In this document: positions 50,123-59,133 of the stretch, one piece after another
Layout: each line of letters starts with the position of its first letter
Position numbering within the stretch: the first letter of the stretch is position 1
NCBI GenBank assembly: GCA_020249465.1
Contig: JADCFP010000037.1
Location: 34,242-98,241 of the forward strand
Origin: Roseomonas sp.
GTDB lineage: Bacteria; Pseudomonadota; Alphaproteobacteria; Acetobacterales; Acetobacteraceae
DNA length: 64,000 nucleotides
Reading direction: 5' to 3'
Made by a program: the position numbers and the translations under genes
Notes under the pieces: model-generated
What the model was told of the DNA's origin: nothing
Databases searched by the model: none
What the model saw: only the letters and a program-made list of their open reading frames with translations

Positions 50123-50183
50123 GGCGTCTCGCTGAGAGCAGACGCCGGTCAGATGGAAGCATCTGAACGGGATCCGCTCCAAA

Positions 50184-51212
50184 TCACCGCTCCGTCGGAT
50201 CACCCTCCGCAACCGCAACCATCGGCGCGGCCAGCACCCCATCCCGCACCGCGCGCAGCGCTGCAACCTCCCCCGCGCCAAAGCCGCGCCTTGCTGCATC
50301 AGCCAAAGCGAGGCGCCGCAGCGCAGCATCGCTCAGCACCGCGCAATCCGGCAGCAGCGCCGCCGCATCCTCAAGCTTCCCCGTGCAATGCAACACCACG
50401 TCGCAGCCCGCCGAAAGCGCTGCCTCGGCCAGGTCATTCGCCATCCCAGCCAGAGCGCCCATGGCCAGATCATCCGTAATCAGCAGGCCATCAAAGCCAA
50501 TCTCTCCCCGGATCACGCGCTGGATCACGGTGGGCGACAGTGTCGCTGGCAGGCGCGCATCCCAGGCTTCATACAGCACATGCGCTGTCATGGCCCAGGC
50601 GCCGCTGCAGGCGAGCGCGCGAAATGGCGCGATGTCATCAGCAAGTGCCTCAACACCTGCGGCAACGCGCGGCAATTCGTGATGACTGTCAGCCAAAGCA
50701 CGGCCATGCCCTGGGATATGCTTGATCACGGGAATGCAGCCCGCCGCTTGCAGCCCGGCGATACACGCAACACCCAGCCGCGCGATTTCCTCAGGTTCCG
50801 CACTGAAGGCGCGATCCCCAATTACCTGATGCGCACCAGGCAGGCGCAAATCCAGAACGGGTGCGCAGACAACATCCAAGCCAGCCGCGCGGCACATCGC
50901 CCCCATCAAATAGGCATTGGCGCGCTGAGCGAGTTCTGGCTCACCTTCAAACCGTGCAGCGGCGGGAAATACCTCCCATTGCGGCAGCTTCAGGCGCGCG
51001 ACGCGCCCGCCTTCCTGGTCAATCAGGATCGGCGCGGCAGAGCCCAGCACATCGCGAATGTCGTTGGTCAGCGCGCGCAATTGCGCCGGGTCTTGGATAT
51101 TGCGCGCGAACAGAATGGCGCCAAGCGGGGGAAAGCGCCGCCATAGTGCCGCTTCCGCCGAAGTCAGCCGAGGCCCCGAAAGGCCAAGTATTGCGGCCCT
51201 TGAAGGCGCCAT
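50184..51212 (-). CDS. nagZ: Beta-N-acetylhexosaminidase
   Basis: LFARNIQDPAQLRALTNDIR; LIDQEGGRVARL; CIPVIKHIPGHGRALADSHHELPRV; ITDDLAMGAL. Confidence 0.93.
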   Translation of the reverse strand: MAPSRAAILGLSGPRLTSAEAALWRRFPPLGAILFARNIQDPAQLRALTNDIRDVLGSAAPILIDQEGGRVARLKLPQWEVFPAAARFEGEPELAQRANAYLMGAMCRAAGLDVVCAPVLDLRLPGAHQVIGDRAFSAEPEEIARLGVACIAGLQAAGCIPVIKHIPGHGRALADSHHELPRVAAGVEALADDIAPFRALACSGAWAMTAHVLYEAWDARLPATLSPTVIQRVIRGEIGFDGLLITDDLAMGALAGMANDLAEAALSAGCDVVLHCTGKLEDAAALLPDCAVLSDAALRRLALADAARRGFGAGEVAALRAVRDGVLAAPMVAVAEGDPTER

Positions 51213-51218
51213 CCGATC

Positions 51219-52013
51219 CTATCCGCCAATCACCATGCAGGGGATGCTGCGCGTCTTCATTTCCTCGCAAAAGGCGCGCGCGGTCGCGGCATCGGCAAAG
51301 CCACCGGTACGGATGCGATAAAGCGTTGTCTGCCCTTCCCGATCAAAGGGCGCCAGCGTTACGCGCCGATTGCCGAGCAATTCCGGCACGCGCTTTTGCA
51401 ACCTGTCCCATTCGCCGCGCGCCGCCGCTTCACTCGGCAGCGCCCCCAATTGCACCTGCGCGCGGCCATTGGCGACCGGGGCAAAACGCTCGGCATTTGC
51501 GGGCACTGGCGCAGGCAGGCTTGGCGCGGTCAGCGCGGAAGTCGTCGCCGGCGGCGCCGGCGCGGCGGGTGCTGCGGCCTGCGGCGCGCTGCGCGGTGCG
51601 GCTTGCGGCGCGGTGGGCTGTGCTGGCGCTGCCGGCGGCGGCGCGCTGCGGGCGGCTTCCTGCGCAGCGCGCTCAGCCAATTGCGCGCGCAATTGATCCA
51701 CGCGCGGATTCTCTGCCTCTGGCGCCAGGCCCCCTTGCGTGGCCGGCCTGGCACCGCGATTGCGGTCAAAAATCAGCTCATCCTGATTGGGCACACGCAG
51801 TCCCCCAGGATTATCGGGCCGCACTTTTATGGGGCGTGCATCCGCTTCAATCAGCGGCGCATTGCGCGATGACCCGCGCGAAAATCCCCAGACGAGTGCT
51901 GCAATCAATGCCCCCACCGCCAGGACAGACCCCGCGATGATGATCATTCGCCAAGGCGGGCCCCCACCCGTCTTGCGACCCAGCCTATAGGCTGGAACCG
52001 GAACTTCCCTCAC
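51219..52013 (-). CDS. SPOR domain-containing membrane protein
   Basis: One TM segment, Ala/Pro-rich linker, C-terminal RAQVQLGALPSEAAARGEWDRLQKRVPELLG...YRIRTGGFADAATARAFCEEMKTRSIPCMVI. Confidence 0.87.
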   Translation of the reverse strand: MREVPVPAYRLGRKTGGGPPWRMIIIAGSVLAVGALIAALVWGFSRGSSRNAPLIEADARPIKVRPDNPGGLRVPNQDELIFDRNRGARPATQGGLAPEAENPRVDQLRAQLAERAAQEAARSAPPPAAPAQPTAPQAAPRSAPQAAAPAAPAPPATTSALTAPSLPAPVPANAERFAPVANGRAQVQLGALPSEAAARGEWDRLQKRVPELLGNRRVTLAPFDREGQTTLYRIRTGGFADAATARAFCEEMKTRSIPCMVIGG

Positions 52014-52043
52014 GCCTATCCCCCGATCGGCGCTGGAATAGTG

Positions 52044-53879
52044 TCAGCGCATTTCCTCGACCGGCGTCACCCCCATGACGCCAAGACCGGAACGAATAAC
52101 GCTTGCCGTCGCTGCCACCAGCGCCAACCTGGCGGCTGTGGCGGCGGGCTCATCCTCACGGATGAAGCGAAGCGTCGAATCGTCGCGGCCTCGATTCCAC
52201 AATACATGAAAATCAGCCGCCAAGTCATGAAGGAAAAACGCGATTCTGTGCGGTTCCCGGGCTAAAGCGGCAGCTTCCACCACCCGCGGCCAGGAAATCA
52301 GGCGCCGGATCAGGTCCAATTCCGCCTTGTCCCGTAAATGCTCAAGCGGTGCGGAGGCGAGTTTCGCAACCTCCGGCTCGCCCGCCTGGCGGAGGACGGA
52401 ACGGCAGCGCGCATGGGCATATTGCACGTAGAATACCGGGTTTTCGCGGGTTTGTTCGACAACCTTGTCCAGGTCGAATTCCATCTGCGCGTCGGATTTG
52501 CGCGTCAGCATGGTAAAGCGCACCGCATCGCGGCCCACTTCCTCGATCAGATCGCGCAAGGTCACGTAGGTCCCGGCGCGCTTGGACATACGCACCGGCT
52601 CACCGGCCTTCATCACATGCACAATCTGGCAGAGCACCACTTCCAAAGGCACGCGCCCATCGGATAGCGCCTTCACCGCAGCGCCCATGCGGGAGACATA
52701 CCCGCCATGATCCGCGCCCCAGACATCAATCAGCAGATCATAGCCGCGCGTGAGTTTATCCGCATGGCAGGCGATATCATTGGCGAAATAGGTGTTGGAG
52801 CCATCGGATTTCTTGAGTGGCCGATCAACATCATCGCCGAATTGCGTTGACCGGAACAGCAATTGCGGGCGCGGTTCCCAATCATCCGGCGTCTTGCCCT
52901 TGGGCGGTTCAAGCACGCCCTCATAAAGCAAACCCTTGCCTTCAAGGGCGGCAATCGCGGCATCGGTCGCATTCGCTTCCACCAGCGCGCGTTCAGACAA
53001 GAACACTTCCTGATTGACACCAAGTAGCGCCAAATCCTCACGGATCGCGATCATCATCATCGCAACCGCACGCTCCCGCGCCGCATCCAGCCAGGCGCGA
53101 TCCACGAACCAGCCAAGCTCCAAAGCGCTGGCCACGCCAGCAGCGGCTTGTGCGGCACTTGGCGCGCCTTCTATGCGCTGGGGCGCCATGGATGCGCCGT
53201 GATGCTCCGCCAGGGCCTCACCGACCGCGACCAGGTAATCGCCACGATATTGCAGCGTCACGCCAAAGCGGCGTTCCACCTGCTCCGCCGTCCATTCCTC
53301 AAGATTGGGCTCAATCACGCGCAAATAACGCCAATAGGCAGCCCAGCCGAGGGCCGCCACCTGCGCCCCCGCATCATTCACATAATATTCCTTGGTAACC
53401 GCAAAGCCTGCCTTGGCGAGAAGATTGGCGAGCGCATCCCCCACCACCGCGCCGCGACAATGCCCGACATGCATGGGCCCCGTTGGATTGGCCGAGACAT
53501 ATTCGACATTCACGCGCCGCCCCGCGCCAATCGCGCTATCGCCATAGGCAAGCCCGGCCGCCAGCACCGTCTTGATCTGCCCCGCCAGATAGCTTTCACG
53601 CAAACGCAAATTGACAAAGCCCGGCCCCGCCGCTTCCGCCTTTTCCACCATGGGCAGCGCACCAAGCTTTTCCAAAAGCGCAGCCGCAATCTTGGCCGGC
53701 GGCAGGCGCGCGGGCTTGGCAATCACCAAGGCAGCATTGGTCGCCATATCGCCATGCGCCGCATCACGCGGCGGTTCCACCTGAACGCGGGCCAGAACCT
53801 CCGCCGGCAGATCGGGATAGAGTTCCAACAGCGCCGCGCGCAGCTTTTCCGCCATGGCGGTGAAAACATTTTCGGTCAT
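52044..53879 (-). CDS. argS: Arginyl-tRNA synthetase
   Basis: VEYVSANPTGPMHVGHCRGAVVGDALANLL; MSKRAGTYVTLRDLIEEVGRDAVRFTML. Confidence 0.97.
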   Translation of the reverse strand: MTENVFTAMAEKLRAALLELYPDLPAEVLARVQVEPPRDAAHGDMATNAALVIAKPARLPPAKIAAALLEKLGALPMVEKAEAAGPGFVNLRLRESYLAGQIKTVLAAGLAYGDSAIGAGRRVNVEYVSANPTGPMHVGHCRGAVVGDALANLLAKAGFAVTKEYYVNDAGAQVAALGWAAYWRYLRVIEPNLEEWTAEQVERRFGVTLQYRGDYLVAVGEALAEHHGASMAPQRIEGAPSAAQAAAGVASALELGWFVDRAWLDAARERAVAMMMIAIREDLALLGVNQEVFLSERALVEANATDAAIAALEGKGLLYEGVLEPPKGKTPDDWEPRPQLLFRSTQFGDDVDRPLKKSDGSNTYFANDIACHADKLTRGYDLLIDVWGADHGGYVSRMGAAVKALSDGRVPLEVVLCQIVHVMKAGEPVRMSKRAGTYVTLRDLIEEVGRDAVRFTMLTRKSDAQMEFDLDKVVEQTRENPVFYVQYAHARCRSVLRQAGEPEVAKLASAPLEHLRDKAELDLIRRLISWPRVVEAAALAREPHRIAFFLHDLAADFHVLWNRGRDDSTLRFIREDEPAATAARLALVAATASVIRSGLGVMGVTPVEEMR

Positions 53880-53886
53880 GCAAGTC

Positions 53887-55035
53887 TCAGCCTGAAATAT
53901 CGGGGTCGGTCATGCGCCGGTGTTCCTCCAGCGCGAAGCGGTCTGTCATGCCGGCGATATAATCGCAAACCACCAGCGCGGCCTGGGCGGAACCGGCCTC
54001 TCCGGCGCGGGCGCGCCAAAGCGGCGGCAGCATGGCCGGCCCGCCATGCAGCAGGCTGAACAGCACCTGCACCACGCGCTTTGATTTCGCCATGGTGCGA
54101 TTGACGCGCCAATGCCGATACATGCGCTGGAACAGGAATTCCCGGATGGAAAGGTTCGCGCGCGCCATGTCTTCGGAAAACACCACCATGGGCCGGTCAG
54201 CCGCGCGTATATCCGCAACCGTCGCCGGTTTCAGCGCAGAAAGCCGACGCAGCGCCTCGGCGGCCACATCGCCCACCATGCGGCTGATCACGCGCCGGAT
54301 CATCTCGGGTGCAAGGCGTTCCGTGGGCGCATCGGGTGCCGCTTCCCGCGCCGCCGCCAGCGCATCGCCAATCACCGGCAGCGCGCCCACTTCTTCCAGG
54401 GTGAACAAGCCCGCGCGCAGCCCATCATCCAGATCGTGGTTGTTATAGGCGATATCATCGGCAATGGCGGCAATCTGCGCCTCGGCCGAGGCATAGCTCG
54501 TCAGATCAAGGCTGTGCCGCGCATCATATTCAGCGATATAGGGCGATGGCCGCCGCAAGGGGCCGTTATGCTTGGCGAGCCCTTCCAGCGTTTCCCAAGT
54601 CAGGTTCAGCCCATCAAAACCCGCATAGCGGGCTTCCAACTGCGTCACGACGCGCAAGGACTGCGCGTTATGGTCAAACCCGCCATAGGGCTTCATCGCC
54701 GCATTCAGCGCATCTTCGCCCGAATGGCCGAAGGGCGGGTGCCCCAGATCATGCGCCAGCGCCAAAGCCTCGGCCAAATCCTCATCCAGACGCAAAAGCC
54801 GCGCGATGGACCGCGCAATTTGCGCGACCTCGATCGAATGCGTGAGCCGCGTGCGGAAATGATCACCCTCATGGTAGATAAACACCTGCGTCTTGTATTG
54901 CAGGCGCCTGAAGGCGGTGGCGTGGATGATGCGGTCCCGGTCGCGCTGAAAGGGTGACCGCGCATCACCGCCCGCCTCAGGGTAAAGCCGCCCGCGGGAG
55001 CTCTCCGGCAGCACCGCATAGGGGGCAAGGTTCAT
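53887..55035 (-). CDS. dgt: Deoxyguanosinetriphosphate triphosphohydrolase-like protein
   Basis: FQRDRDRIIHATAFRRLQYKTQVF; RLTHSIEVAQIARSIAR; ALAHDLGHPPFGHSGEDAL. Confidence 0.94.
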   Translation of the reverse strand: MNLAPYAVLPESSRGRLYPEAGGDARSPFQRDRDRIIHATAFRRLQYKTQVFIYHEGDHFRTRLTHSIEVAQIARSIARLLRLDEDLAEALALAHDLGHPPFGHSGEDALNAAMKPYGGFDHNAQSLRVVTQLEARYAGFDGLNLTWETLEGLAKHNGPLRRPSPYIAEYDARHSLDLTSYASAEAQIAAIADDIAYNNHDLDDGLRAGLFTLEEVGALPVIGDALAAAREAAPDAPTERLAPEMIRRVISRMVGDVAAEALRRLSALKPATVADIRAADRPMVVFSEDMARANLSIREFLFQRMYRHWRVNRTMAKSKRVVQVLFSLLHGGPAMLPPLWRARAGEAGSAQAALVVCDYIAGMTDRFALEEHRRMTDPDISG

Positions 55036-55217
55036 GCTGCCCCCTGCCCTTCGGGCTCAATGATCGCGGTTTTGGCCTGGGCTTGCATCGAAATCGTGGA
55101 TTTCCGTGAAAAACGCGTGACGCAGCGCTGTAACACCCGCCATGCACCCCCCGCAATCTTTGGTGATTGGAAGCGGCGCGCAAAATGCCTATGTTTACCC
55201 GGTAAGGAGTCCAAACC

Positions 55218-55571
55218 ATGCCGGATGGCAGCACCAACCCCGCCCCGTTTCGCGTCACCGCCAGCGCCGCCGCGCAGGTGGCCGATATCGCCGCGCGTGA
55301 AGGCCGGCCCGATGCGGGGCTTAGGCTTGCCGTGGAAGCGGGCGGCTGTTCCGGCTTTCAGTACAAATTCGGCCTGGAAGACGCCCCCACCCCCGATGAT
55401 CTCGTGATCGGCGAAGGCAAGGGCCGGGTCTTCATTGACCCTGTTTCGCTCGATCTGCTGGCCGGCGCTGAATTGGACTGGGCGGAAGCGCTGATCGGTG
55501 CCCATTTCGCCATCAATAACCCGCAAGCAAGTTCCGGCTGCGGCTGCGGTTCTTCCTTCGCGATCGGCTGA
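55218..55571 (+). CDS. erpA: Iron-sulfur cluster insertion protein (ErpA/IscA family)
   Basis: FRVTASAAAQVADIAAREGRPDAGLRLAVEAGGCSGFQYKFGLEDA; C-terminal NNPQASSGCGCGSSF. Confidence 0.93.
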   Translation: MPDGSTNPAPFRVTASAAAQVADIAAREGRPDAGLRLAVEAGGCSGFQYKFGLEDAPTPDDLVIGEGKGRVFIDPVSLDLLAGAELDWAEALIGAHFAINNPQASSGCGCGSSFAIG

Positions 55572-56359
55572 TCCCCCTGCTCAGCCTTTGCACCTTCAAC
55601 GTCAATTCCATTCGCGCGCGCGCGGCCCATGTCGCGCGCTTTCTGGAACGGCAAAAGCTTGATCTGGTGTTCCTGCAGGAAACCCGCTGCACAGCAGAAC
55701 AGGTCCCGGCGATGGAATTCGCGGGGCTTGGCTACAAAACCCATGCCGTGGGCCAGGCGGGCGGGCGGAATGGCGTCGCGGTGCTGTCACGCATCCCCTT
55801 TGAGGTTCTGGCCGAAGCCCTTCCCGGCGATGCCGAAGATACCCAGGCCCGCTATATTGAGGTGGCGGCGGCGGGGCTCCGCGCGGCAGGGATCTATCTG
55901 CCCAATGGCAATTCGGGTGGCGACGCCGGCTTTGCCTATAAGCTCGCCTGGATGGACCGCCTGCGCAGCGTGGTACAGGACCGGCTTGATGCTTTCCAGC
56001 CCTTTGCGGTGCTGGGCGATTACAATGTCTGCCCGACCGAGGCGGACCTGGCGCCCGGCGCGCTGCCGGCCACCGATGCGCTGGTCCATCCCGAAAGCCG
56101 CGCCAGGTTCCGGGCGCTATTGCATCTGGGCATGACGGATGCGCTCCGCGCGCTGCATCCCAGCGAAACGCTCTACACCTATTGGGATTACGGCCCTGCC
56201 TTTGAGGCCAATCGCGGACTGCGAATTGACCATGCGCTGCTCAGCCCCGAATTGGCCGAGCGCCTGGAAAGCTGTGAAGTAGATACCGCCCCGCGTGCCG
56301 AGGCGCAGCCTTCAGACCATACGCCACTGATCGTCACCTTGCGGGACATTCACGACTAA
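55568..56359 (+). CDS. xth: Exodeoxyribonuclease III (XthA family); proposed CTG start (ORF track starts internally at GTG 55667)
   Basis: LCTFNVNSIRARAAHVARFLERQKLDLVFLQETRCTAEQ; GDYNVCP; YTYWDYGPAFEANRGLRIDHALLS; SDHTPLIVTL. Confidence 0.82.
   Translation: MIPLLSLCTFNVNSIRARAAHVARFLERQKLDLVFLQETRCTAEQVPAMEFAGLGYKTHAVGQAGGRNGVAVLSRIPFEVLAEALPGDAEDTQARYIEVAAAGLRAAGIYLPNGNSGGDAGFAYKLAWMDRLRSVVQDRLDAFQPFAVLGDYNVCPTEADLAPGALPATDALVHPESRARFRALLHLGMTDALRALHPSETLYTYWDYGPAFEANRGLRIDHALLSPELAERLESCEVDTAPRAEAQPSDHTPLIVTLRDIHD
56312..56359 (+). repeat. xth 3'-end direct repeat, copy A (within xth)
   Basis: TCAGACCATACGCCACTGATCGTCACCTTGCGGGACA, matches copy B at 58078. Confidence 0.85.
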
Positions 56360-56967
56360 GGTTGCTTGAGATACCCCAAGAGTGCAAACATAACGCGGCT
56401 TTCTAGCGCTGCCGCATTGGTTTCGCCCGCAAAACTGGCGCCATCCACGATACCTTTGAAGATGGACAAAACATCCAGCGCCGTGGCCGGCGAGACGGGG
56501 CGCGCGATACCTTCCTCGTGTTCTTTTAATAGTTGCATGATCAGGCGCAATATCCGTTCATCCGCCGCCTTCAGGGTAGCATCTGCCGGCAAGGTGGCTT
56601 CAAGATAATCCAGAATACGCCCTAGTTGCGGCCGCGACATCTGCTGCGCGACACCAGCCTTTATCAGAAGTTTCAGGCGATCTTCCAAAGACTGACCCGC
56701 AGCATGCGCCAGCAGCTTTTCCAACATATCGCCAAGCCCGGTCTCTGCTTGCCGAATCAGCTCGGCGAAGATCGCTGCCTTGTCCGGGAAGTATTGGTAA
56801 AGCGAACCGATACTCACACCGGCGCGTGCGGCGATGGCATTGGTATTCGCGGCCTCCAGCCCCTCTGCCTCCAAAATGCGAGCAGCGGCTTCCAGAATGG
56901 CGCCGAAGGTTTCCTTGGAACGGCTCTGGAGCGGCTGTTTTCTTGGCTTTGCGGTTGCTGGTCTCAT
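56356..56967 (-). CDS. TetR/AcrR family transcriptional regulator
   Basis: RSKETFGAILEAAARILEAEGLEAANTNAIAARAGVSIGSLYQYFPDKAAIFAELIRQ. Confidence 0.92.
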   Translation of the reverse strand: MRPATAKPRKQPLQSRSKETFGAILEAAARILEAEGLEAANTNAIAARAGVSIGSLYQYFPDKAAIFAELIRQAETGLGDMLEKLLAHAAGQSLEDRLKLLIKAGVAQQMSRPQLGRILDYLEATLPADATLKAADERILRLIMQLLKEHEEGIARPVSPATALDVLSIFKGIVDGASFAGETNAAALESRVMFALLGYLKQP

Positions 56968-57044
56968 CAGGCGTGGATGCGAGTTGTGAAAAAAATTTCA
57001 TATTTCTATTATGAAGATATTCGAGAATAGGCAAGGAAAAACAA

Positions 57045-57710
57045 ATGAACAGCCTTGAGGATCCGCGCATCGCCAACACAATTGAAACTCTGCACCGCCG
57101 TGCCCGCCAGGACCGGGTTGTGTTTGCCCGCGCCCTGCCCGGCGTGATCGGCGGCATGCTGCGCGGCAAGGGCTTCATGGAAGCGGCCAAACCCTATTTG
57201 AAGGACGCCTATATTCCCATAGATAAGGCTCAGGGCCGCGTATTGTATCAAATCGCGCGTTCGCGCGGAGCCCGTCGCATCGTTGAATTCGGCGCATCTT
57301 TCGGTATTTCGGCCATGTATCTTGCGGCTGCAGTCCGCGACAATGGTGGCGGGAAGGTCATCACCACGGAAATGGAACCAAACAAGATCGCCAGCGCCAG
57401 GGCCAATTGGGCAGAAGCCGGCTTCGACCGGGAGATCGAACTGCGTGAGGGCGATGCGTTGCAAACATTACGTGACATCAAGGAACCGATAGACCTGGTT
57501 TTTCTTGATGGGTGGAAAGAAGCCAACCTGCCGATATTGCGCTTGCTTGAACCAGCATTGACGCCAGGCGCAAGCATTTTATGTGATGATATCAAGCCCT
57601 TCCGCAAAACGCTCAAGCCCTACCTTGATTATGTGCGGGGAAATCCGCGGCGCTTCGTATCCGTGGAATTGCCTTTGGGCGATGGGCTCGAATTCTCGGT
57701 GTTCGTATGA
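57045..57710 (+). CDS. Class I SAM-dependent O-methyltransferase-like protein
   Basis: GRVLYQIARSRGARRIVEFGASFGISAMYLAAAV; VITTEMEPNKIASARANWAEAG; IDLVFLDGWKEANLPILRLLEPALTPGASILCDDI. Confidence 0.85.
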   Translation: MNSLEDPRIANTIETLHRRARQDRVVFARALPGVIGGMLRGKGFMEAAKPYLKDAYIPIDKAQGRVLYQIARSRGARRIVEFGASFGISAMYLAAAVRDNGGGKVITTEMEPNKIASARANWAEAGFDREIELREGDALQTLRDIKEPIDLVFLDGWKEANLPILRLLEPALTPGASILCDDIKPFRKTLKPYLDYVRGNPRRFVSVELPLGDGLEFSVFV

Positions 57711-58042
57711 GCATTGAGGTGGAATCATCATCGGCACGCCAACCGGGCCAGAACGGCGCCGCTATCAGGGTCACGCGCATCAGGCGTTGGACAGGCGTCT
57801 TCCTCGCCATCGGGCTCGTGGTCATGGTGGTTTCAGGGCTCGGCCTTTTCGCTTGGCACGACGTACCGCAGGAGGAAGCCGCGACCGGGAGCTTCCTTGG
57901 CATTGATTATGAGGTCTGGAGCCACCTGCACCTTGTCTCCTCGATCCTTTTCACGGCTGCTGCCGCGTCTCATCTTCGCTTGAATTGGAGCCCTCTGCTG
58001 CGCCATTTCGGCGCGCTTCCTCGCGGCATCAGGGCCAGATGA
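57707..58042 (+). CDS. Small membrane protein, DUF4405-like
   Basis: TGVFLAIGLVVMVVSGLGLFAW; WSHLHLVSSILFTAAAASHLRLNWSPLLRHF with membrane His pairs; ATGA overlap with the methyltransferase. Confidence 0.65.
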   Translation: MSIEVESSSARQPGQNGAAIRVTRIRRWTGVFLAIGLVVMVVSGLGLFAWHDVPQEEAATGSFLGIDYEVWSHLHLVSSILFTAAAASHLRLNWSPLLRHFGALPRGIRAR

Positions 58043-58077
58043 ACGGGTTGCGCCGCTCGTCTGCCAAGGCGTGGTCA

Positions 58078-58119
58078 TCAGATCACACGCCGCTGATCGT
58101 GACCTTGCCGGACACCTGA
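58078..58119 (+). pseudogene. Duplicated xth 3'-end remnant, copy B
   Basis: TCAGATCACACGCCGCTGATCGTGACCTTGCCGGACACCTGA = SDHTPLIVTLPDT*, matching the XthA C-terminus SDHTPLIVTLRDIHD. Confidence 0.82.
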
Positions 58120-58122
58120 AAC

Positions 58123-58986
58123 CTAGCGCAGCATCCGCCCCGGCCCGGCCTGCGCCACCACCATCGGCCGGCTCACGCTATGAATAGGCGCCGAACGATA
58201 AGCATCAAGCCCGCGCCCGGGTGAGCCCCCGCCGGCCAAGCCGCCGCCACCGCCACCGGGTAAAGGAATGATCTGCGCGCGTTCCGCCCGGTTGCTGAGC
58301 GAAATCCCGCCGGCACTCGCCAGCGCAACACTGCCCCAGCCGGCGCGCAGCCGCGCCAGCGCCATGGCCTCGGCCGAGCTATCCCCGGCATTGCGCGCTT
58401 CCTGTTCCCAGGCGGCCAGCACCTTTTCCCGGTAAGGCCCAGCCCTTTCAGGCGTTTGCGAATGGTAATGCCCCGCCGCCTGGCGCCAATCCGCCCGTCC
58501 GCCATTCAATTCGGTCAGGAAGCGCGCCGCATAGCGGGCATTGGTCAAAGGGTCGAAAGCCTGTTCAAGCGAGGCAAAGGCATTGGGGTGGTGGTGCAAA
58601 TTCACCTGCATGCAGCCGACATCAATGATCCGCACGCCACGGGCCTGCAATTGCCGAACATGGGCAATGGCTGCCTCTCGCGTTGGGAAATAATTGCCCA
58701 CCCCCTCCGCGTTGGTGGTCCAGGGCCAGGGGGCAAATTGGCCGGTTTCGGGGTCGCGCCGGCCGGATTCAACCCGGCCAATGGCCTGCAATAGGCCGCG
58801 CGGCAGATTGGCGCCGCGTTCGGCCTCAGAAATGGCGGCGCGGCATAAATGCCCTTCGCTGAAGCCCCTGGCGGGCATCAATTGCGCCGTGGCCGTCAGC
58901 GGCCAAAGCGCCAAAGCGAGCAGCACAGCGCCAAGCAGCGCCAGATCGCGCGAAAGGCTCGGCAGGAAGGAATGGACCAACAGCAT
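58123..58986 (-). CDS. Lytic transglycosylase (SLT) domain protein
   Basis: CRAAISEAERGANLPRGLLQAIGRVESGRRDPETG; VGCMQVNLHHHPNAFASLEQAFDPLTNARYAARFL. Confidence 0.9.
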   Translation of the reverse strand: MLLVHSFLPSLSRDLALLGAVLLALALWPLTATAQLMPARGFSEGHLCRAAISEAERGANLPRGLLQAIGRVESGRRDPETGQFAPWPWTTNAEGVGNYFPTREAAIAHVRQLQARGVRIIDVGCMQVNLHHHPNAFASLEQAFDPLTNARYAARFLTELNGGRADWRQAAGHYHSQTPERAGPYREKVLAAWEQEARNAGDSSAEAMALARLRAGWGSVALASAGGISLSNRAERAQIIPLPGGGGGGLAGGGSPGRGLDAYRSAPIHSVSRPMVVAQAGPGRMLR

Positions 58987-59098
58987 GCGCCCATCTTGGC
59001 AAGCCGCGTGCCAGATTAACCATCGCCGGCCAGCGACGACGCAAGAAACCCTTGGTTGATATTGCAAAAACCCATTTTGCTGCACTGCAAAAAATATC

Positions 59099-59127
59099 TT
59101 GCAATGCGGGATGGAGGTTCCTATATC
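59099..59127 (+). promoter_or_regulatory. Sigma70-like promoter of sRNA candidate
   Basis: TTGCAA-N17-TATATC. Confidence 0.7.
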
Positions 59128-59133
59128 TGTGCC

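Noticed and set aside
55629-56135. 168-aa + ORF overlapping xth in another frame
   Set aside because: Out-of-frame overlap; the conserved ExoIII motifs are in the other frame.
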